Of a DNA stretch of 13,982 nucleotides, positions 1 through 8,277 are shown one piece after another. The stretch lies in NCBI GenBank assembly GCA_003228395.1, contig QIDJ01000241.1, positions 1 through 13,982 of the forward strand, in the 5' to 3' direction. The position numbers were made by a program, and so were the translations under genes. The notes beneath the pieces were generated by a model, which was not told where the DNA came from, did no database searches, and saw nothing but the letters and a program-made list of their open reading frames with translations. How positions within the stretch are numbered: position 1 is the first letter of the stretch; each line of letters starts with the position of its first letter. Source of the DNA: Flammeovirgaceae bacterium. GTDB lineage: Bacteria > Bacteroidota > Bacteroidia > Cytophagales > Cyclobacteriaceae.

Positions 1-101
1 ATCACCAGGAAAATAAAAGTAAATTGTTACTAAATTTTTTACCATTTTAATAATATCAGGGGCTGCTCCGGAGAATTATTCAGCTTTCTTTCTGCTTTTT
101 A

Positions 102-109
102 TACGTTTG
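102..109 (+). promoter_or_regulatory. possible Bacteroidota -7 promoter element upstream of the CE15 gene
   Basis: TACGTTTG matches the Bacteroidota -7 consensus TAnnTTTG exactly and lies about 30 bases before the CE15 start, a sensible distance. I do not see a good TTTG -33 element at the usual distance upstream, so this is half a promoter by sequence. A short motif like this can occur by chance. Confidence 0.3.
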
Positions 110-139
110 AAGTATCTTCAATTCTGGTAAATAAATCAA

Positions 140-1447
140 ATGCCCATGAAAACTTCATTCAATTTTATTGCCGTACTTTTGACCATCCTTTTGATAGCGG
201 AATGTTCCCATAAGGCCATTGGTCAAAATATCAAAGCCAATTACGACGAGTCAAATGTGCCGGCTTACTCACTGCCTGATCCTTTTATGATGTCAGATGG
301 GACACGGGTTAAAACATTGGATGACTGGGTGAAGAAACGGCGCCCTGAGATTCTTGCATTTTTCAAATCCGAAATGTATGGTAAAATCCCGGAGGGGCAT
401 ATTGATGTGATTTATGAAACCCTCGGCGAAAGCCGCGTGGCCCTGGAGGGCCTGGCCATCCGGAAAGAAATACGCGTGCACTTTTCCGCAAATAATCGGG
501 ATTTACAAATGGATATCCTGATTTATTTGCCAAAAGATGTGCCACAGCCGGTACCTGTATTCATAGGAATGAATTTTTACGGTAACCATACCATCTGTGA
601 GGACCCTGAAATTACACGTACCCATTCGTGGGCCAGAAACAATGAAGCGATTGGCATCAAAAACTACATGGCTTCAGAGGCTCCGAGAGGAATACGGGCC
701 GGCCGCTGGCCGGTGAAAGAAATTCTTAAAAGAGGTTATGGCCTTGCCACGATCTATTACGGCGATGTGGATCCGGATTTCGACGACGGGTTTCAAAATG
801 GCATTCATACTTTATTTTATAAAAGCGGGCAAACCAAACCTGCCCCCGATGAATGGGGATCTATTGGTGCCTGGGCCTGGGGTTTGAGCCGGGCGATGGA
901 TTATTTCGTGACAGATCCTGAAATCGATCAAAATAAAATTGCTGTCATCGGGCATTCAAGACTTGGCAAAACCGCTTTGTGGGCAGGGGCCGCCGATGAG
1001 CGGTTTGCGCTTGTCATATCCAACGACTCCGGATGCGGCGGCGCCGCCCTCTCCAGACGGCGGTTTGGTGAAACTGTGGCGATTATCAATACGTCATTCC
1101 CCCATTGGTTTTGTGGAAATTTTAAGAAATACAACAACAATGAAGATAAACTGCCCTTTGACCAGCACATGTTAATCGCCCTGATGGCACCCAGACCCGT
1201 TTATATTGCATCTGCTCAGGATGACCGTTGGGCAGATCCGAAGGGAGAATTCCTTTCAGCAAAAAATACCTCACCGGTTTATAAGCTTTTCGGCCTTGAA
1301 GGCCTTCCGGCAGATCAAATACCCCCGGTAAACCAACCGGTTGCGGGTACTATCTCCTATCACATCCGTTCGGGTGAACACGATATCACATTGTACGACT
1401 GGGAGCAATACTTGAATTTTGCAGATACGTTTTTGAAAAAGGACTAG
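140..1447 (+). CDS. CE15 glucuronoyl-esterase-like carbohydrate esterase, secreted
   Basis: An alpha/beta-hydrolase of carbohydrate esterase family 15. Characterised members cleave the ester between 4-O-methyl-glucuronic acid side chains of xylan and lignin alcohols. Residues 1-29 form an export signal: Lys4, a hydrophobic stretch at about 7-20, then AIGQ as a likely signal peptidase I site. Cys22 follows Ala-Glu, which is a poor lipobox, so a soluble secreted protein is more likely than a lipoprotein. The nucleophile motif GHSRLGK carries Ser273, and the following NDSGCGGAALSRRRFGE segment is typical of the family. The catalytic His is in SGEHD (His414); acidic candidates lie in the FGE and WADPKGEF segments. 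The 435-residue length is normal. Met3 is an alternative start. It stands alone here, with no other xylan or lignin gene in view, so the natural substrate is inferred from family only. Confidence 0.88.
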   Translation: MPMKTSFNFIAVLLTILLIAECSHKAIGQNIKANYDESNVPAYSLPDPFMMSDGTRVKTLDDWVKKRRPEILAFFKSEMYGKIPEGHIDVIYETLGESRVALEGLAIRKEIRVHFSANNRDLQMDILIYLPKDVPQPVPVFIGMNFYGNHTICEDPEITRTHSWARNNEAIGIKNYMASEAPRGIRAGRWPVKEILKRGYGLATIYYGDVDPDFDDGFQNGIHTLFYKSGQTKPAPDEWGSIGAWAWGLSRAMDYFVTDPEIDQNKIAVIGHSRLGKTALWAGAADERFALVISNDSGCGGAALSRRRFGETVAIINTSFPHWFCGNFKKYNNNEDKLPFDQHMLIALMAPRPVYIASAQDDRWADPKGEFLSAKNTSPVYKLFGLEGLPADQIPPVNQPVAGTISYHIRSGEHDITLYDWEQYLNFADTFLKKD

Positions 1448-1586
1448 TTAAACAAGTTTATTGGTTGACCCGTTTTACTGTCGACCCGAAAAACGAGATA
1501 TTGTTAATTAAAGGGTATTTGCTTCGTCTTTCATTTCAAATTCCAATTGTTTTTTACCTCTTTTTATCATTGCTCCGTATTATTGC

Positions 1587-2396
1587 ATGATTTTTTACAT
1601 TATGGACGATAAAAAAGCTATTGATATAAAAATACTCCTAAAAATTGCCAAAGAGGCGGGAGACCGTATTCTGGAAGTGTACAACAATCCAGGTACGGCT
1701 CATGTAGTGGATTATAAATCGGATGATTCTCCGCTGACCCTGGCTGACCGGGCTTCTCATGCCGTTATCACGAAAGCCTTACCACAATATTTTCCCACCA
1801 TTCCGGTCCTTTCCGAAGAAGATCAGGAGGTCGTCGATTATAATACACGCAAACTCTGGCCGGTTTATTGGTTGATAGATCCGCTGGATGGCACGAAAGA
1901 GTTTATTAGTCGAAACGGGGAATTTACGGTTAATATTGCACTTATTGAAGATCAGAAACCTAAGATGGGTGTTATTTATGTACCCGTTACGGACACTTTT
2001 TATTACGGAAACAGGGAAGGAGCTTTTAAAAAATCCGGATTACACGGTAATTCCAACCGGCTGAAGGTAAACAATAAAACCGCAGACCGGATTGCGGTGC
2101 GCAGCAAATCGCATGCCTCTCCGGAAGAAGACGAAGTGCTTTCACGCTTTGGCGTAGTTAATTTTATTTCCGTAGGCAGTTCACTGAAATTTTGCATGGT
2201 AGCCGAAGGGAAGGCTGATTTGTATTACCGCCACGGTCCTACCATGGAATGGGATACGGCTGCCGGGCAGGCCATACTGCATGCTGCCGGTGGAAAGGTG
2301 TTTGAAGGCAGTGATACCGTCAAAGAATTTGCCTACAACAAAGAAAACCTGTTAAATGGCAGTTTTTTATGTGTAGGTTTTCAGTATAACACGTAA
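1587..2396 (+). CDS. cysQ: 3'(2'),5'-bisphosphate nucleotidase CysQ
   Basis: A magnesium-dependent phosphatase of the inositol-monophosphatase superfamily. It converts PAP to AMP, and may also act on PAPS, thereby removing the inhibitory by-product of PAPS use. The metal-binding motif DPLDGTKEF begins at Asp98, preceded by the EED acid pair, and the second motif WDTAAGQAIL begins at Trp222. The protein is 269 residues from the first ATG. The second ATG at 1602 gives 264 residues beginning MDDKK and may be the true start; neither has a recognisable Shine-Dalgarno sequence. It is the first gene of the sulfate-activation cluster, 13 bases before cysC, which supports the CysQ assignment over inositol-1-monophosphatase. 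Confidence 0.93.
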   Translation: MIFYIMDDKKAIDIKILLKIAKEAGDRILEVYNNPGTAHVVDYKSDDSPLTLADRASHAVITKALPQYFPTIPVLSEEDQEVVDYNTRKLWPVYWLIDPLDGTKEFISRNGEFTVNIALIEDQKPKMGVIYVPVTDTFYYGNREGAFKKSGLHGNSNRLKVNNKTADRIAVRSKSHASPEEDEVLSRFGVVNFISVGSSLKFCMVAEGKADLYYRHGPTMEWDTAAGQAILHAAGGKVFEGSDTVKEFAYNKENLLNGSFLCVGFQYNT

Positions 2397-2409
2397 ATTC
2401 GCGGGCTGA

Positions 2410-3009
2410 ATGAGCAGCAATATTCATCCTATATTCGACTCGATTCTCTCCAGAGAGAAAAAAGAGGAATTGCTTGGGCAAAAAGGCCTTGTGCTCTGGA
2501 TGACCGGTTTGAGCGGATCCGGAAAGAGCACGCTGGCAAAAGGACTAGAGGCTAAACTTTATGAAAAGGGCATTCTGACCAAACTGCTGGATGGGGATAA
2601 CCTGCGTACAGGACTTAACAAAGACCTGGGCTTTTCAGAGGAGGGCCGGGAGGAAAATATAAGGCGCGTGGCCGAAACAGCACGACTTTTTGTGAATTGC
2701 GGAGTGGTTACGATCTGCTCCTTTGTGAGTCCCACTATTGGGATACGCGAAATGGCAAAAACGATCATCGGACCAGATGATTTTTATGAGGTGTATGTAA
2801 ATGCTTCATTTAAAACGTGTGCCGAACGGGATGTAAAAGGGCTTTATAAAAAAGCAATGAATGGAGAAATTAAAGATTTTACAGGACTGGACGCCCCTTT
2901 TGAGCCCAGTGTCAGTCCGTTTATTGAATTAAATACGGATAATGAAAGTGTTGATGATTCGCTGGATACACTTTTTCGGGCCGTATTGCCTGTAATTAAA
3001 AATAATTAA
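2410..3009 (+). CDS. cysC: adenylyl-sulfate (APS) kinase CysC
   Basis: Phosphorylates adenylyl sulfate at the 3' position to give PAPS, using ATP. The P-loop GLSGSGKST spans residues 33-41, followed by the family signature DGDNLRTGLNKDLGF from about residue 61 and the EEGREENIRRV segment. The SFVSP segment corresponds to the conserved serine region of the family. The 199-residue length is normal for a free-standing kinase, and it is not fused to CysN as in NodQ-type proteins. It lies 13 bases after cysQ and 7 bases before cysD, so the three are almost certainly co-transcribed. Confidence 0.95.
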   Translation: MSSNIHPIFDSILSREKKEELLGQKGLVLWMTGLSGSGKSTLAKGLEAKLYEKGILTKLLDGDNLRTGLNKDLGFSEEGREENIRRVAETARLFVNCGVVTICSFVSPTIGIREMAKTIIGPDDFYEVYVNASFKTCAERDVKGLYKKAMNGEIKDFTGLDAPFEPSVSPFIELNTDNESVDDSLDTLFRAVLPVIKNN

Positions 3010-3016
3010 GTAACGA

Positions 3017-3922
3017 ATGATATCATATAGTATTACACATTTGGAGGAGCTCGAGGCAGAAGCCATCTATGTGCTGCGCGAGGTATTTGCGCAGTTTGAA
3101 AATGCAGCCCTGCTGTTTTCGGGAGGTAAAGATTCGATTGTGGTTTCACACCTGGCCCGGAAAGCTTTCTGGCCTGCACGGATTCCGTTTTCGCTCCTGC
3201 ATATCGACACTGGTCATAATTTCCCTGAAACGCTTGTGTTCCGGGATGCATACATTAAAAAAATCGGGGCGGAGTTGATTATAGGCTCTGTACAGGAATC
3301 GATCGACAAGGGCCGGGTTGTGGAAGAAAAAGGCTACAATGCCAGCAGGAATGTATTGCAGACCGTTACCCTGCTCGATACCATTGAAAAATATAAGTTC
3401 GACTGTGCGATTGGAGGTGCACGAAGGGATGAAGAAAAAGCACGGGCCAAAGAACGCTTTTTTTCTCACCGTGATGAATTCGGACAATGGGATCCTAAAA
3501 ATCAGCGCCCGGAACTTTGGAATATTTTCAATGGAAGAAAACATCATGGCGAGCATTTCAGGGTGTTTCCTATCAGCAACTGGACGGAAATGGACGTCTG
3601 GCAGTATATTTATCATGAGAAGATCGAAATACCTTCATTATACTATTCACATCAGCGCGAGTCTTTTAAACGGGATGGAGTAATTATGGCTGCTACTGAT
3701 TTTATGGAATTGAAAGAGGGCGAAGAAATAAAAGTAAGAACCCTGAGATTCAGAACTATTGGCGATGCCACCTGTACCGGGGCTACTATTTCAAAAGCAA
3801 TTACCATCGAGGAGATCATTCAGGAAGTGGCGGCAGCCCGGACAACCGAAAGAGGCACACGTGCCGATGACAAGCGTTCGGAAGCGGCTATGGAAGACCG
3901 GAAAAAAGAAGGGTATTTTTGA
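3017..3922 (+). CDS. cysD: sulfate adenylyltransferase subunit 2 CysD
   Basis: The catalytic subunit of the bacterial heterodimeric ATP sulfurylase. It forms adenylyl sulfate and pyrophosphate from ATP and sulfate, driven by GTP hydrolysis on CysN. It is a PAPS-reductase-like PP-loop protein: SGGKDS at residues 35-40 binds the ATP pyrophosphate. The HIDTGHNFPET segment, the GGARRDEEKARAKERFFS segment, the TEMDVWQYI segment and the C-terminal EDRKKEGYF ending are all characteristic. The 301-residue length is full size with no sign of damage. It follows cysC by 7 bases and is separated from cysN by 77 bases that contain a short tandem repeat. Confidence 0.96.
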   Translation: MISYSITHLEELEAEAIYVLREVFAQFENAALLFSGGKDSIVVSHLARKAFWPARIPFSLLHIDTGHNFPETLVFRDAYIKKIGAELIIGSVQESIDKGRVVEEKGYNASRNVLQTVTLLDTIEKYKFDCAIGGARRDEEKARAKERFFSHRDEFGQWDPKNQRPELWNIFNGRKHHGEHFRVFPISNWTEMDVWQYIYHEKIEIPSLYYSHQRESFKRDGVIMAATDFMELKEGEEIKVRTLRFRTIGDATCTGATISKAITIEEIIQEVAAARTTERGTRADDKRSEAAMEDRKKEGYF

Positions 3923-3958
3923 TGATTGAATGCTTAAATGATTGAATGCTTAAATGAT
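3922..3958. repeat. two tandem copies of a 16-base unit between cysD and cysN
   Basis: The unit ATGATTGAATGCTTAA occurs at 3922-3937 and again, identically, at 3938-3953, followed by a partial copy ATGAT at 3954-3958. The first copy starts on the last base of the cysD stop codon. It is AT-rich, not obviously coding, and lies in an otherwise tightly packed operon. It could have arisen by local slippage; a regulatory role is not shown. Confidence 0.85.
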
Positions 3959-3999
3959 AAATAATTGTAGAACTATAAAGGAAGGCGGACATAAACCAA

Positions 4000-5276
4000 A
4001 TGACTAAAGAGCTTGACAATAACGCGTATCTGGATATGGAACTTCTGCGGTTTACTACTGCAGGCAGTGTGGACGATGGCAAAAGCACCCTGATTGGTCG
4101 TTTACTATACGATTCAAAATCAATTTTCATTGATCAGTATGAAGCTATTGAGGCGTCGAGTAAACGAAAAGGCGATGATTATGTAAATCTGGCGCTGCTG
4201 ACGGACGGACTACGTGCTGAACGGGAGCAGGGTATCACGATCGATGTCGCTTACCGCTACTATGCTACTCCAAAACGAAAATTTATAATTGCCGATACAC
4301 CTGGCCACATACAATATACCCGAAATATGGTTACAGGGGCTTCAACGGCGAATCTTGCACTGATACTGGTTGATGCCCGGAAAGGATTGCTTGAACAAAC
4401 GCAACGTCACACTTTCATTGCTGCTTTGCTGGGTATTCCGCATATTGTTTTCTGTATCAACAAAATGGACCTGGTGGATTACAGCCAGGAAGTGTATGAC
4501 CGGATCAGGGATGAAATTGAAGGATTTACTTCGAAACTGGACGTAAAGGATATCCAGTTTATACCTGTAAGCGCACTGATAGGCGATAACGTAGTACACA
4601 AATCAAAAAAATAGAATGGTACCAGGGCGCTACGCTGATGTACCTGTTGGAAACCATTCACATCGGGAGCGATCACAATCACATTGATTGCCGTTTCCCT
4701 GTTCAGACAGTAATACGGCCTCAGAATAATGCCTACCATGACTACAGAGGCTATGCTGGCAGGATTGCCGGCGGGATATTTAAACCGGGCGACGAAGTTC
4801 TTGTGCTGCCATCCGGATTCTCCACCAAAATTAAATCGATCAATAATTTTGAAGAAGAATTACAGGAGGCCTATGCACCAATGTCAGTTACCATACAGTT
4901 GGAAGATGAACTGGATATTAGCAGGGGCGACATGATCGTGAGAGAACACAACCAGCCACACATGGAACAGGATATTGAATTGATGATATGTTGGATGAAC
5001 CAGAAAAAAATAGTGCAAAACGGGAAATACATTGTAAGACACATCACCAATGAAGTTAAATGTATCGTTAAAGAAATAAATTACAAGGTAAATATCAATA
5101 CACTGCACCGTATTGAAGAGGATAAAGATATTGGCATGAATGATATCGCCCGGATCCGAATCCGGACCACGAAACGCCTTTTGTATGACCGGTACACACG
5201 CAACCGCATTACCGGCAGCCTCGTGTTGATCGATGAAGGCACGAATGAAACCGTAGCGGCGGGTATGATATTATAA
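4000..5276 (+). pseudogene. cysN: sulfate adenylyltransferase subunit 1 CysN, split by a -1 frameshift at an A7 run
   Basis: The GTPase subunit of ATP sulfurylase, an EF-Tu-like protein that couples GTP hydrolysis to APS formation by CysD. The first frame (4000-4614, 204 residues) has the G1 motif SVDDGKST (residues 23-30), G3 DTPGH (99-103) and G4 NKMD (154-157). It ends at TAG directly after an A run at 4605-4611. The rest, with the two beta-barrel domains, continues in the -1 frame through WYQGATLMYLLE to TAA at 5276. Its first in-frame ATG is at 4638, giving a 212-residue ORF, but homology begins before it. One -1 slip gives 425 residues with family-like spacing (S-x-x-I-x-W-Y) and no residue lost or gained, normal for a CysN without CysC fusion. 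Apart from this point the gene looks intact, so it may be functional through recoding or a sequence error. I call it pseudogene only because the reading frame as given is broken. Confidence 0.85.
4605..4644 (+). promoter_or_regulatory. candidate -1 frameshift signal in cysN: slippery heptamer, stop codon, hairpin
   Basis: In the zero frame the bases read tcA AAA AAA TAG, so 4605-4611 form the X XXY YYZ heptamer A AAA AAA in the phase required for tandem -1 slippage. The stop TAG follows at 4612-4614. After a six-base spacer a hairpin can form: GGTAC (4618-4622) with GTACC (4640-4644), CA (4623-4624) with TG (4636-4637), and GCG (4627-4629) with CGC (4633-4635). It has two-base bulges at 4625-4626 and 4638-4639 and a CTA loop. 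I see no strong upstream Shine-Dalgarno-like stimulator. The arrangement is what programmed -1 sites look like, but the hairpin also lies in conserved coding sequence, and a missed A in the run would give the same picture. Confidence 0.35.
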
Positions 5277-5308
5277 ATTTTACCGGCGCATTTGCGCCGG
5301 TAAAATTT
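5275..5308. terminator. bidirectional terminator between cysN and the M16 peptidase gene
   Basis: A perfect 16-base inverted repeat: AAATTTTACCGGCGCA (5275-5290) and its complement (5293-5308), with two bases between. The core is GC-rich and the flanks are A on one side and T on the other, so on either strand the stem is followed by a T-rich tail. It overlaps the cysN stop codon and ends three bases before the stop of the convergent peptidase gene, so it can serve both transcription units. Confidence 0.93.
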
Positions 5309-5310
5309 AT

Positions 5311-8175
5311 TTATTTTAACACCTCAATTTCAACCGGTACCTCTACTTCACGACCATTTTTGTCAAGTAAGATTACATCTTCAAAACCAGTGTTTTTGAA
5401 CTGCTCAAACTGGGTAGCTGCATCTCCCGCAACGAAATAAATCATTTTATCAGGTGTGATATATTTCTGTGCAAGCGCTTTATGCTGTTCCAGTGTCATG
5501 TTACGTATGATTTCTTCTTCATTTTTGATATAATCTTCGGGGAAGTTGTAAGCGCTGCGGGTTTGAAGCATTCCAATTAACGACCACAATGTTTCAAACT
5601 TCCTTGCATTTGACTTAATCAACGCATTTTTTGTGAATTCCAGATCATCTTCACTTACACCTTCACGGTATTTTTCCATTTCCTCCTTAAATATTTTGAC
5701 CGATTCAATGGTGGTGTTTGTGCGTACACTTGAGGAAGCTGTGAACGGTCCGGGAATCTTTGTACCTCTGAAATAGGTTCTCGCACCGTAGGTATATCCT
5801 TTTTCTTCTCTGAGAATGAGATTCACATTTCCACTGAATGACCCGCCCAGCTTGTAATTCATAACCGTTGCCGGGAAATAGTCCTCATGGGTGCGTTCCA
5901 GTGCGAGATACCCGATATTGATCACCGATTGCTTGGCGTCCGGGAAGTCCACAAAATAGAGCCTTGCTTTATCCGGAGCATCAGGAAGTGCATACCCGGG
6001 AATAACAACATCTTTAGATGGCCAGTTTGTATTTAAGCTTTCAAGCGCCGTAAGCACCCTGTCTTTTGATACATTCCCTGCAATATGAAAACGCGCAACT
6101 GTGGGAGAATAATTACGATCATAAAATGATTTCAGATCGTCAATGGTTATTTCATTAACCTGCTCTTCGGTGCCATACGTGTCAAATCCCAGCATGTGCT
6201 CCTCACCGTACAATAATTTGCTATAAACGTTTCTGGCCACGGTTGAAGGGTTGCCTGCATTTCGCTTAATCTGGTTGACGGTTTTTGTTTTGATGAGTTT
6301 AAATTCCTCCTCATCCCAGCGCGGCTTAAGCAGTATTTCTTCTACCAGTTCCAGTGTCTTTTCAAAGTTTCTTGAAAGTGAATTGGCCGTTATGGTAATG
6401 GATTGACTGCCTGTATACATATTGATATTAGCGCCCAGCAAATCGATTTCTTCTTCCAGTTCTTCAGGCGTTTTGTTTTTTGTACCTTCCATCATGATAT
6501 CCGTCATCAGGTTGGCGACGCCTATTTTATTGAAATCATCCAGCAGGTGACCGCCATCAAGAATAATGCTGAACTGAACCAGCGGAAGTTCCGTCTGCCG
6601 GATACCATAGATATCCATTCCATTGTCGAGGGTCGTAGTCCATTGTTCAGGAATGTGAAGCGTAGGGTCCGGGCCTTTTTCCGGCTCCACCGACCTGTCA
6701 ATATTGGAAGGCGTTTTTTCAATTTCAGTTTCACCGGCATCTGCTATTTCCTGGTCTGTATTTTCCGTGATTTGTTCTTCCACTACATGTGCGCGTTCGG
6801 ATTCAGAGGCAGCCAGCCCGGGTTGCTCTTTCGGAACAAAACTTGTAATGACGTACGGCTTGTCTTTGATGTATTTTTCATAAACAGCCATTACGTCTTC
6901 TTTGGTCACTGCTTTGATATTTGCGATTTCCTTTTCAATAAATTCCGGGGTTCCGGCAAATACATTGTACTGGGCCAGTTGAAAGGACTTACCAAGGATG
7001 CTGCTGATACTGTTATAAAAATCAGTTTCCTGACTGGCTTTAATGCGCTCCACATCGCGGTCAGATACGCCGGTCTCTTCAAGCAGCGCGAATGCTTCAT
7101 GAATTCCCTGTTCAACCGAGTCGAGGGGAATACCCTGGTTGGCCGTAATCATAATTCGAAACATGCCTGCGATTTCCCGGGCATCATTCCATGCATACGT
7201 GTCCGAAGTAAAATTTTTCTCTTTTACGAGTACTTTATAGAGCTGTGCTTTTTTCCCTTCAGAAAGTATCTCGGCCAGAAAATCAAGCGCATACGCATCT
7301 TTGTTGTATTGTTCTACTGCAGGCCAGACCATATTAAGCTGAGGGGCGGTGGCAAAATTATCTTCATGAAACAGTCTTTTGGATTCAGGCAGGGTAACAT
7401 TCTGGACTTCAAGTTCGGAAACCTCGTTACCCCTTTTTATTTCACCAAAATATTTTTCTACAAGTTGCTTTGATTGTTCGGTATAACAATCCCCGGCGAT
7501 TACCAGTGTAGCATTGTTCGGGCCATAAAAATTGTGGTAAAACTCCTTTACATCTTCCACAGTTGCATTCTGAAGATCCACCAGCTCACCGATTACCTGC
7601 CAGTTATAGGGATGTCCTTCCGGGAAAATATTTTTACTTATCACATAACTTGTGTGGCCATACGGGCGGTTATCAACACGCTGGCGTTTCTCGTTCTGAA
7701 CCACTTCCTGCTGGTTAATAAATGCAGCTTCGGTAACCGTATTGATGAGGAATCCCATCCGGTCAGATTCGAGCCATAGTACCATTTCCAGTGCATTTTT
7801 GGGAACCACTTCATAATACACGGTGCCGTCATTCCATGTGCCCCCGTTCAATGTTCCTCCGGCATCCTGAATTTTCTTAAAAAACTGGTCTTGAGGCACA
7901 TTTTCGGACTCCTGAAACAACATGTGCTCAAACAAATGAGCAAATCCGGTGCGCCCGGGTGTTTCCCGGTTTGAACCTACATGGTACATAATTGCCACAG
8001 ATACAATCGGATCTGATTTGTCGTGATGCAATACAACATTGAGCCCGTTTTCGAGCGTGTATTTTTCGAAATCAATACGAAGTTCTTCTGTTGCTGTCTG
8101 CTCACTTTTTGGCGTACAGGCGATAAAACCTGCTATTAATGCAGTTGATAATAAACGGAAAATGGTCTTTTTCAT
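5311..8175 (-). CDS. two-module M16 (pitrilysin-type) zinc metallopeptidase, lipoprotein
   Basis: A 954-residue double M16 peptidase. The N-terminal signal is followed by Cys20 after Phe-Ile-Ala, a slightly unusual lipobox, so the protein is probably lipid-anchored in the envelope. The first module holds the inverted zinc motif HLFEH (His80, Glu83, His84) with the third ligand at Glu162 in QNEKRQ, and the GGTLNGGTWNDGTVYYE segment. An acidic, low-complexity linker lies at about residues 450-505. The second module has no HxxEH (GVANLMTDIMMEGT stands there) but keeps the R-x6-Y substrate-side motif (REEKGYTYGA, about residues 787-796). This fits the active/inactive pairing seen in double M16 proteins. 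It transcribes toward cysN and away from the hydroxyproline gene. Substrates are unknown; M16 enzymes usually degrade peptides that fit an enclosed chamber. Confidence 0.93.
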   Translation of the reverse strand: MKKTIFRLLSTALIAGFIACTPKSEQTATEELRIDFEKYTLENGLNVVLHHDKSDPIVSVAIMYHVGSNRETPGRTGFAHLFEHMLFQESENVPQDQFFKKIQDAGGTLNGGTWNDGTVYYEVVPKNALEMVLWLESDRMGFLINTVTEAAFINQQEVVQNEKRQRVDNRPYGHTSYVISKNIFPEGHPYNWQVIGELVDLQNATVEDVKEFYHNFYGPNNATLVIAGDCYTEQSKQLVEKYFGEIKRGNEVSELEVQNVTLPESKRLFHEDNFATAPQLNMVWPAVEQYNKDAYALDFLAEILSEGKKAQLYKVLVKEKNFTSDTYAWNDAREIAGMFRIMITANQGIPLDSVEQGIHEAFALLEETGVSDRDVERIKASQETDFYNSISSILGKSFQLAQYNVFAGTPEFIEKEIANIKAVTKEDVMAVYEKYIKDKPYVITSFVPKEQPGLAASESERAHVVEEQITENTDQEIADAGETEIEKTPSNIDRSVEPEKGPDPTLHIPEQWTTTLDNGMDIYGIRQTELPLVQFSIILDGGHLLDDFNKIGVANLMTDIMMEGTKNKTPEELEEEIDLLGANINMYTGSQSITITANSLSRNFEKTLELVEEILLKPRWDEEEFKLIKTKTVNQIKRNAGNPSTVARNVYSKLLYGEEHMLGFDTYGTEEQVNEITIDDLKSFYDRNYSPTVARFHIAGNVSKDRVLTALESLNTNWPSKDVVIPGYALPDAPDKARLYFVDFPDAKQSVINIGYLALERTHEDYFPATVMNYKLGGSFSGNVNLILREEKGYTYGARTYFRGTKIPGPFTASSSVRTNTTIESVKIFKEEMEKYREGVSEDDLEFTKNALIKSNARKFETLWSLIGMLQTRSAYNFPEDYIKNEEEIIRNMTLEQHKALAQKYITPDKMIYFVAGDAATQFEQFKNTGFEDVILLDKNGREVEVPVEIEVLK

Positions 8176-8277
8176 GTGAATGGGTTTGGTTGAACTTTTA
8201 TTAGATGGTACAAGCTAAATAAAAATTCTGTAAAGAGCTTACCGTTTGTGTAAATGTATGGGTGATCCGATGTTTTT

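Noticed and set aside
1547..1572. Possible promoter for the cys operon: TTG at 1547-1549 and TATCATTG at 1565-1572
   Set aside because: The second box differs from TAnnTTTG by one base and the 15-base spacing is shorter than usual for Bacteroidota promoters; not strong enough to list.
3146..3616. A 156-codon minus-strand frame inside cysD
   Set aside because: It is antisense to strongly conserved CysD sequence, with no recognisable motif and no sign of its own start signals.
6403..7473. A 356-codon plus-strand open frame opposite the M16 peptidase gene
   Set aside because: It lies wholly antisense to a conserved peptidase, its protein is rich in Phe, Ile, His and Arg as expected of a mirror frame, and no domain is recognisable.
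8176..8277. Divergent promoter region between the M16 and hydroxyproline dehydratase genes
   Set aside because: A promoter for each gene must be nearby, but I found no exact TAnnTTTG box on either strand, so no coordinates can be supported.
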